Positions 59,961-64,000 of a stretch of 64,000 bases of DNA are shown piece by piece. Position numbers and translations under genes: made by a program. Location of the stretch: contig NZ_JAGIBD010000004.1 of the NCBI RefSeq assembly GCF_017744555.1, positions 1 through 64,000 on the forward strand, in the 5' to 3' direction. This DNA comes from Cellulomonas sp. Its GTDB lineage: Bacteria > Actinomycetota > Actinomycetes > Actinomycetales > Cellulomonadaceae. Below the pieces are notes generated by a model that made no database searches, was not told where the DNA came from, and was given only the letters and a program-made list of their open reading frames with translations. Within the stretch, counting starts at the first letter, position 1. Each line of letters starts with the position of its first letter.

Positions 59961-62522
59961 GTGCCCGCCACCTCGACCGCGACCCTCGCCGACCGGATCC
60001 CCGCCGACCCGACCGACGCCGACGCGCTGTACGAGGCGTTCACGGAGTGGGCGGCTGAGCGCGGACTGTCGCTGTACCCGCACCAGGACGAGGCGCTGCT
60101 GGAGCTCGTCACGGGCTCGCACGTGATCCTGTCGACGCCGACCGGATCGGGGAAGTCGCTCGTCGCGACCGCCGCGCACTTCGTCGCGCTGGCCCAGGGC
60201 CGGCGCACGTTCTACACCGCCCCGCTCAAGGCGCTGGTGAGCGAGAAGTTCTTCGCGCTCGTCGAGGCGTTCGGCTCGACGAACGTCGGCATGATGACCG
60301 GCGACTCGTCGGTCAACCCGACCGCGCCGATCATCTGCTGCACCGCGGAGATCCTCGCCAACCTGGCCCTGCGCGACGGCGACGACGCCGACGTCGGCCA
60401 GGTCGTCATGGACGAGTTCCACTTCTATGCGGACCCGCAGCGGGGCTGGGCGTGGCAGGTCCCTCTGCTCGAGCTCAGCACGGTCCAGTTCGTGCTCATG
60501 TCCGCGACGCTCGGCGACGTCGGGTTCTTCGCGGAAGACCTGACGCGCCGCACCGACCGGTCTGTCGCAGTCGTGACGAACGCCGAGCGCCCCGTGCCGC
60601 TGACGTTCACGTACGCCGTCGAGCCGCTGCACGAGCTGCTCGACGAGCTCGTGAAGACCCGACGATCCCCCGTGTACGTCGTGCACTTCACGCAGAAGGA
60701 CGCCGTCGAGCGCGCGCAGTCGCTGCTGTCGACTCCCCTGGCGAGCCGGGAGCAGCGGGACGCGATCGCGGCCGAGCTCGGCGCGTTCCGGTTCGGTCCG
60801 GGGTTCGGCCGGACGCTGTCCCGGCTGCTGCGGCACGGGGTCGGCGTGCACCACGCGGGGATGCTGCCGAAGTACCGCCGGGTCGTCGAGCGCCTCACCC
60901 AGAAGGGCCTCCTGCCCGTGGTGTGCGGCACGGACACGCTCGGCGTGGGCATCAACGTCCCGATCCGCACGGTGGTCCTCACGAGCCTCGTGAAGTACGA
61001 CGGCGTCCGGATGCGGCACCTGTCGGCGCGCGAGTTCCACCAGATCGCCGGACGGGCGGGCCGCGCGGGCTTCGACACGGTCGGCGAGGTCATCGTGCTG
61101 GCCCCCGAGCACGTCATCGAGAACCGCAAGCTCCTGGAGAAGGCGGGCGACGACCCCCGCAAGCTCAAGAAGATCGTCCGCAAGAAGGCCCCCGAGGGTG
61201 CCGTCAACTGGACCGACAAGACGTTCGAGCGGCTGCGCGACGCCCCGCCCGAGCCGCTCACGTCGAGCTTCCAGGTGTCGCACGCGATGGTGCTGCACGT
61301 GCTGGCCCGCCCGGGCGACCCGGTGGCCCACATGGTGAAGCTGCTCACGGACAACCACGAGCCCGAGGGCGCGCGCGGCCGGCACGTGCGTCGCGCGGTG
61401 GCCGTCTACCGCTCGCTGCGGGCCGCCGGCGTCGTCGAGCGCGTGTGGGTCGACGACCCGTCCGCCCCGAAGGGCCGCCGCCGCACCGTCCGCCTCACGC
61501 ACGACCTGCCGCCCAACTTCGCGCTCAACCAGGCGCTGTCCCCGTTCGCGTTCGCGGCCCTCGACCTCCTGGACCGCGACGACCCGGCCTACGCGCACGA
61601 CGTCGTCTCGGTCCTGGAGGCCACGCTCGACGACCCGCGCCAGGTGCTCGCCGCGCAGGAGAACCGGGCCCGCGGCGAGGCGGTCGCGGCGATGAAGGCG
61701 GACGGCCTGGAGTACGACCAGCGGATGGCCCTGCTCGAGGACGTCACGTACCCGCGGCCGCTGGCCGAGCTGCTCGAGGCAGCCTTCGCGACGTACCGCA
61801 CGACCAACCCGTGGGTCGCCGACCTGGCGCTCGCGCCGAAGTCGGTGGTCCGTGAGATGCACGAGCGCGCGATGACGTTCGCCGAGTACGTGTCGCACTA
61901 CCAGCTCGACCGCACCGAGGGTGTGCTGCTGCGCTACCTCGCCGACGCGTACCGCGCGCTGCGCCAGACGGTCCCCGAGGACGCCCGCACGGAGGAGCTG
62001 TGGGAGGTCGTCGAGTGGCTCGGCGACCTCGTCCGCCGCACGGACTCGAGCCTGCTCGACGAGTGGGAACGCCTGAGCAACCCTCTGGACGAGCACGGGG
62101 CCGACGCTCCGGGCGGCACGGACGACGACACCCCCGAGCCCATCACCGCGAGTCCGCGCGTGTTCCGGGCGCTCGTGCGCGGCGCGCTGTTCAAGCGCGT
62201 CGAGCTCGTCGCCCGCGAGCAGTACGGCGCACTGGCCGCGCTCGGTGACCGTGACGCCGACGACGTCGCCTGGACCTCCGAGCGGTGGGCCGAGGCGATG
62301 GACCCGTACTACGACGACCACGAGGTCGTCCTCACCGGCCCCCCGGCTCGCGGTCCCGGGCTGTTCCTCGTGACGACCGGCGCCGCGACGTGGGAGGTGC
62401 GTCAGCTCCTGGACGACCCCGAGGGCGACCACGACTGGAGGATCGACGCGGTGGTCGACCTCGCGGGGTCCGACGAGACGGGCGAGGTGCAGCTCCGGGT
62501 GGTCGCCGTGGGGCCCCTCTGA
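59961..62522 (+). CDS. Ski2-like DEAD/DEAH-box helicase with DUF3516 C-terminus
   Basis: An 853-residue helicase from GTG 59961 (GAGGA upstream). Motif I STPTGSGKSLVA, motif Ia TAPLKALVSEKF, motif II VMDEFHFYAD (DEFH rather than DEAH), motif III MSATLGD, motif V CGTDTLGVGINVP and motif VI QIAGRAGRAGFDT are all present. Beyond residue 420 lies a long helical region matching the DUF3516 group of actinobacteria. Ski2-like enzymes unwind RNA or DNA; the role of this subgroup is not established. Divergent from the amidotransferase by 59 bases. Confidence 0.9.
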   Translation: MPATSTATLADRIPADPTDADALYEAFTEWAAERGLSLYPHQDEALLELVTGSHVILSTPTGSGKSLVATAAHFVALAQGRRTFYTAPLKALVSEKFFALVEAFGSTNVGMMTGDSSVNPTAPIICCTAEILANLALRDGDDADVGQVVMDEFHFYADPQRGWAWQVPLLELSTVQFVLMSATLGDVGFFAEDLTRRTDRSVAVVTNAERPVPLTFTYAVEPLHELLDELVKTRRSPVYVVHFTQKDAVERAQSLLSTPLASREQRDAIAAELGAFRFGPGFGRTLSRLLRHGVGVHHAGMLPKYRRVVERLTQKGLLPVVCGTDTLGVGINVPIRTVVLTSLVKYDGVRMRHLSAREFHQIAGRAGRAGFDTVGEVIVLAPEHVIENRKLLEKAGDDPRKLKKIVRKKAPEGAVNWTDKTFERLRDAPPEPLTSSFQVSHAMVLHVLARPGDPVAHMVKLLTDNHEPEGARGRHVRRAVAVYRSLRAAGVVERVWVDDPSAPKGRRRTVRLTHDLPPNFALNQALSPFAFAALDLLDRDDPAYAHDVVSVLEATLDDPRQVLAAQENRARGEAVAAMKADGLEYDQRMALLEDVTYPRPLAELLEAAFATYRTTNPWVADLALAPKSVVREMHERAMTFAEYVSHYQLDRTEGVLLRYLADAYRALRQTVPEDARTEELWEVVEWLGDLVRRTDSSLLDEWERLSNPLDEHGADAPGGTDDDTPEPITASPRVFRALVRGALFKRVELVAREQYGALAALGDRDADDVAWTSERWAEAMDPYYDDHEVVLTGPPARGPGLFLVTTGAATWEVRQLLDDPEGDHDWRIDAVVDLAGSDETGEVQLRVVAVGPL

Positions 62523-62531
62523 CCCGTCGTC

Positions 62532-62550
62532 TGAGGCAAGGCTTGCCTGT
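62532..62550. promoter_or_regulatory. IdeR/DtxR-like iron box 1
   Basis: Symmetric AGGCAAG-G-CTTGCCT at 62534-62548. The 19-mer agrees with the IdeR consensus TTAGGTTAGGCTAACCTAA at 12 positions and has the same symmetry about a central G. It lies upstream of a VIT1-family metal transporter. Confidence 0.55.
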
Positions 62551-62561
62551 GTTTGCGCAGT

Positions 62562-62580
62562 TCAGGGCAGCCTTTCCTGC
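62562..62580. promoter_or_regulatory. IdeR/DtxR-like iron box 2
   Basis: The core AGGGCAG-C-CTTTCCT matches the IdeR consensus at 11 of 19 positions. Its centre is exactly 30 bases from box 1, so both would face the same side of the DNA. Confidence 0.45.
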
Positions 62581-62604
62581 GATGACAAGCACCGGCGGGC
62601 GGCC

Positions 62605-62610
62605 TACCGT
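62605..62610 (+). promoter_or_regulatory. -10 element of the VIT1-family gene
   Basis: TACCGT ends 6 bases before the ATG at 62617. The iron boxes lie 25-73 bases upstream of it, so they flank the expected -35 region. Confidence 0.5.
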
Positions 62611-62616
62611 GGCCGC

Positions 62617-63180
62617 ATGACCGTGCTCTCGAACGCCCTCCTCGGCACGCCCCGACCGGTCGACGCTCCCCCGTCGGCGGGCACCCTCAACCAGCTGCGC
62701 GCCGGCGTGCTCGGCGCCAACGACGGCATCGTGTCCGTCGCGGCGATCCTGCTCGGCGTCGCGGGCGCGTCGCCGTCCCGGTCCGCCCTGGTGACCGCGG
62801 GCGTCGCCGGTCTCGTCGCGGGTGCGCTGTCGATGGCGAGCGGCGAGTACGTGTCGGTGAGCTCGCAGCGTGACGCGGAGCGTGCGGGTCAGGCGCCCGA
62901 GGACGAGCAGACGAACCCGTGGCACGCGGCGGTCGCCTCGCTCGGCGCGTTCGTGGTCGGCGGCCTCATCCCGATGCTCGTCGTGCTGCTGCCGTGGGGT
63001 GCCGCCCGCGTCCCCGCGGTCGTCGTCGCCGTCGTGCTCGCGCTCGTCGCGACCGGCGCGATCAGCGCGCGCATCGGCAACGCGGCCGTGCCGCGGGCCG
63101 TGCTGCGCAACGTGCTCGGCGGCGGGATCGCGATGGCCGTGACGTACGGCGTGGGCAGCCTCGTCGGCCTCGTCGTCTGA
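62617..63180 (+). CDS. VIT1/CCC1-family iron-manganese transporter
   Basis: A 187-residue membrane protein with five helices. It opens LRAGVLGANDGIVSVAAILLGVAGA, the family's first metal-site helix, and continues AGALSMASGEYVSVSSQRDAE. A short cytosolic segment (ERAGQAPEDEQTNP) replaces the long metal-binding loop of plant VIT1. Family members move Fe2+ or Mn2+ out of the cytosol. The two IdeR-like boxes in front suggest control by iron, probably induction when iron is plentiful. Confidence 0.9.
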   Translation: MTVLSNALLGTPRPVDAPPSAGTLNQLRAGVLGANDGIVSVAAILLGVAGASPSRSALVTAGVAGLVAGALSMASGEYVSVSSQRDAERAGQAPEDEQTNPWHAAVASLGAFVVGGLIPMLVVLLPWGAARVPAVVVAVVLALVATGAISARIGNAAVPRAVLRNVLGGGIAMAVTYGVGSLVGLVV

Positions 63181-63184
63181 CGCC

Positions 63185-63190
63185 TACGCT
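63185..63190 (+). promoter_or_regulatory. -10 element of ybaK
   Basis: TACGCT ends 7 bases before the GTG at 63198. Confidence 0.5.
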
Positions 63191-63197
63191 GGGCGCC

Positions 63198-63689
63198 GTG
63201 GCCAAGCACGCCCCGACCGGCACCCCGGCGCTCGTCGCGCTCGCGGCGGCCGGTGTCCCGCACACCGCGCACCCGTACGAGCACGACGCGTCGAACGACG
63301 TCGGCTACGGCCTCGAGGCCGCGCAGGTGCTCGGCGTGCCGCCCGAGCAGGTCTTCAAGACGCTCATGACGATCGTGGACGGGACGCTCACCGTCGCCGT
63401 CGTGCCCGTCACGGGCAAGCTCGACCTCAAGGCGCTCGCGCAGGCGGTCGGCGGCAAGAAGGCGGCGATGGCGGCCAAGCCCGACGCCGAGCGGGCCACC
63501 GGGTACGTGGTCGGTGGCATCTCGCCGCTCGGCCAGAAGACCGCCCACCCCACGGTGGTCGACGAGACCGTCTGGCTGTTCGACACCGTCCTGGTGTCGG
63601 GCGGTCGCCGCGGTCTGGACGTCGAGCTCGCGCCCGACGACCTCGTCCGGCTCACCGCCGCGACGGTCGCCGACATCGCGCGCGACTGA
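63198..63689 (+). CDS. ybaK: Cys-tRNA(Pro) deacylase, YbaK/EbsC family
   Basis: A 163-residue trans-editing enzyme that hydrolyses Cys-tRNA-Pro made in error by prolyl-tRNA synthetase. YbaK landmarks: YGLEAAQVLGVPPEQVFKTLM, the lysine in VVPVTGKLDLKALAQAVGGKKAAM, and GYVVGGISPLGQKTAHPTVVDE. Length is standard. It starts at GTG with TACGCT 7 bases upstream. Confidence 0.92.
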   Translation: MAKHAPTGTPALVALAAAGVPHTAHPYEHDASNDVGYGLEAAQVLGVPPEQVFKTLMTIVDGTLTVAVVPVTGKLDLKALAQAVGGKKAAMAAKPDAERATGYVVGGISPLGQKTAHPTVVDETVWLFDTVLVSGGRRGLDVELAPDDLVRLTAATVADIARD

Positions 63690-63696
63690 CCGCCGG

Positions 63697-63702
63697 TACC
63701 GT
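63697..63702 (+). promoter_or_regulatory. -10 element of the yggS-like gene
   Basis: TACCGT ends 8 bases before the ATG at 63711. Confidence 0.45.
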
Positions 63703-63710
63703 ACGACGCC

Positions 63711-64000
63711 ATGACCGACGTGCCGGAGCGTGCCGTGCTCGTCGCGCGCCTCACCGCGGTCCGGGAGCGCATCGAGCGTGCGGCGACAGCCGCCGGACGA
63801 GCGCCCGACCAGGTCCGCCTGCTCCTGGCGACCAAGACGATGCCCGCGCCGACGGTGCGCGCAGCGCTGGAGGCCGACGCGGCCCTGCGGGCGGACGACC
63901 CGTCGCTCGCACCGGTGCTGATCGGCGAGAACCGCGTGCAGGAGCTCGTCGCCAAGGGTCCGGACCTCGCCGACCTCGCGCCGGCGACGCACCTCATCGG
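63711..64000 (+). CDS. YggS/PLPBP-family pyridoxal-phosphate protein (5' part)
   Basis: The first 96 codons reach the right edge. They show the family start RLTAVRERIERAATAAGRAPDQVRLLLATKTMPAPTVRAAL, where the lysine of the ATKT motif binds pyridoxal phosphate, and then IGENRVQELVAKGPDL. These single-domain proteins balance PLP and amino-acid pools. The insertion AALRADDPSLAP before the IGENR motif is longer than usual. The rest of the gene, including HFIGxLQxNK-like residues, lies beyond the window. Confidence 0.9.
   Translation, partial: MTDVPERAVLVARLTAVRERIERAATAAGRAPDQVRLLLATKTMPAPTVRAALEADAALRADDPSLAPVLIGENRVQELVAKGPDLADLAPATHLI

Noticed and set aside
1-64000. CRISPR arrays, insertion sequences, rRNA operons and classical riboswitches
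   Set aside because: No regularly spaced repeats, transposase motifs, rRNA-like sequence or conserved riboswitch core was seen by reading; a covariance-model search was not possible.

Overview
The window is very GC-rich, densely coded actinobacterial chromosome. Gene content points to a member of the Micrococcales, most likely a Cellulomonas-like genus: fused Kgd-type 2-oxoglutarate enzyme, SigR/RsrA redox pair, the 24-residue ribosomal protein bL37, a Tad pilus cluster and an IdeR-like iron box. The genus is an inference from gene content. I see no rRNA, tRNA, CRISPR array, transposase or integrase.

Layout. 1-7.9 kb: ftsX (cut by the left edge) and ftsE, then a sugar ABC cassette (ROK repressor, permease, ATPase, binding lipoprotein) between ftsE and prfB; two copies of one palindrome lie upstream of the binding protein. 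7.9-12.6 kb: Tad/Flp-type operon (cpaF, tadB, tadC, a small membrane protein, three TadE/G-like pseudopilins). 12.8-17.9 kb: aldose epimerase, M15 carboxypeptidase, two CNNM/CBS membrane proteins. 18.1-21.8 kb: two-component system followed by an ABC exporter. 22-25.8 kb: kgd. 25.9-30.7 kb: GlxA-type regulator with an operator array, a small membrane protein, an SGNH-fold protein without its catalytic residues, DUF4097/PadR pair, pilT. 30.8-32.7 kb: bL37, rsrA, sigR and DoxX. 32.7-45.5 kb: aroA-rsgA-hisN, two methyltransferases, HAD phosphatase, gltX, FAH-family hydrolase, chemoreceptor, DUF1304, a 3-methyladenine-glycosylase-family protein and an acyltransferase-like membrane protein.

45.5-59.1 kb is the most unusual part. 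A type IV secretion-like set (VirB2-, VirB8- and VirB6-like proteins, SCO6880 family, VirB4-like ATPase, VirD4-like coupling protein, DUF6668, DUF4913) lies on the plus strand. A minus-strand operon encodes a lipoprotein, a transglycosylase/M23 wall hydrolase and an FHA protein. No relaxase, integrase or att site is visible. A zeta-toxin kinase and a non-epsilon putative antitoxin follow. 59.1-64 kb holds a glutamine amidotransferase, a Ski2-like helicase, a VIT1-family metal transporter behind two IdeR-like boxes, ybaK and the start of a yggS-like gene.

Regulation. Many genes show a YANNNT hexamer 5-8 bases before the start codon and no Shine-Dalgarno sequence, which suggests widespread leaderless transcripts. 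The sigR gene has an in-frame 47-codon upstream extension directly behind a GGAAT-N18-GTT promoter, as expected for an auto-induced long isoform. Most gene ends carry strong GC-rich hairpins.
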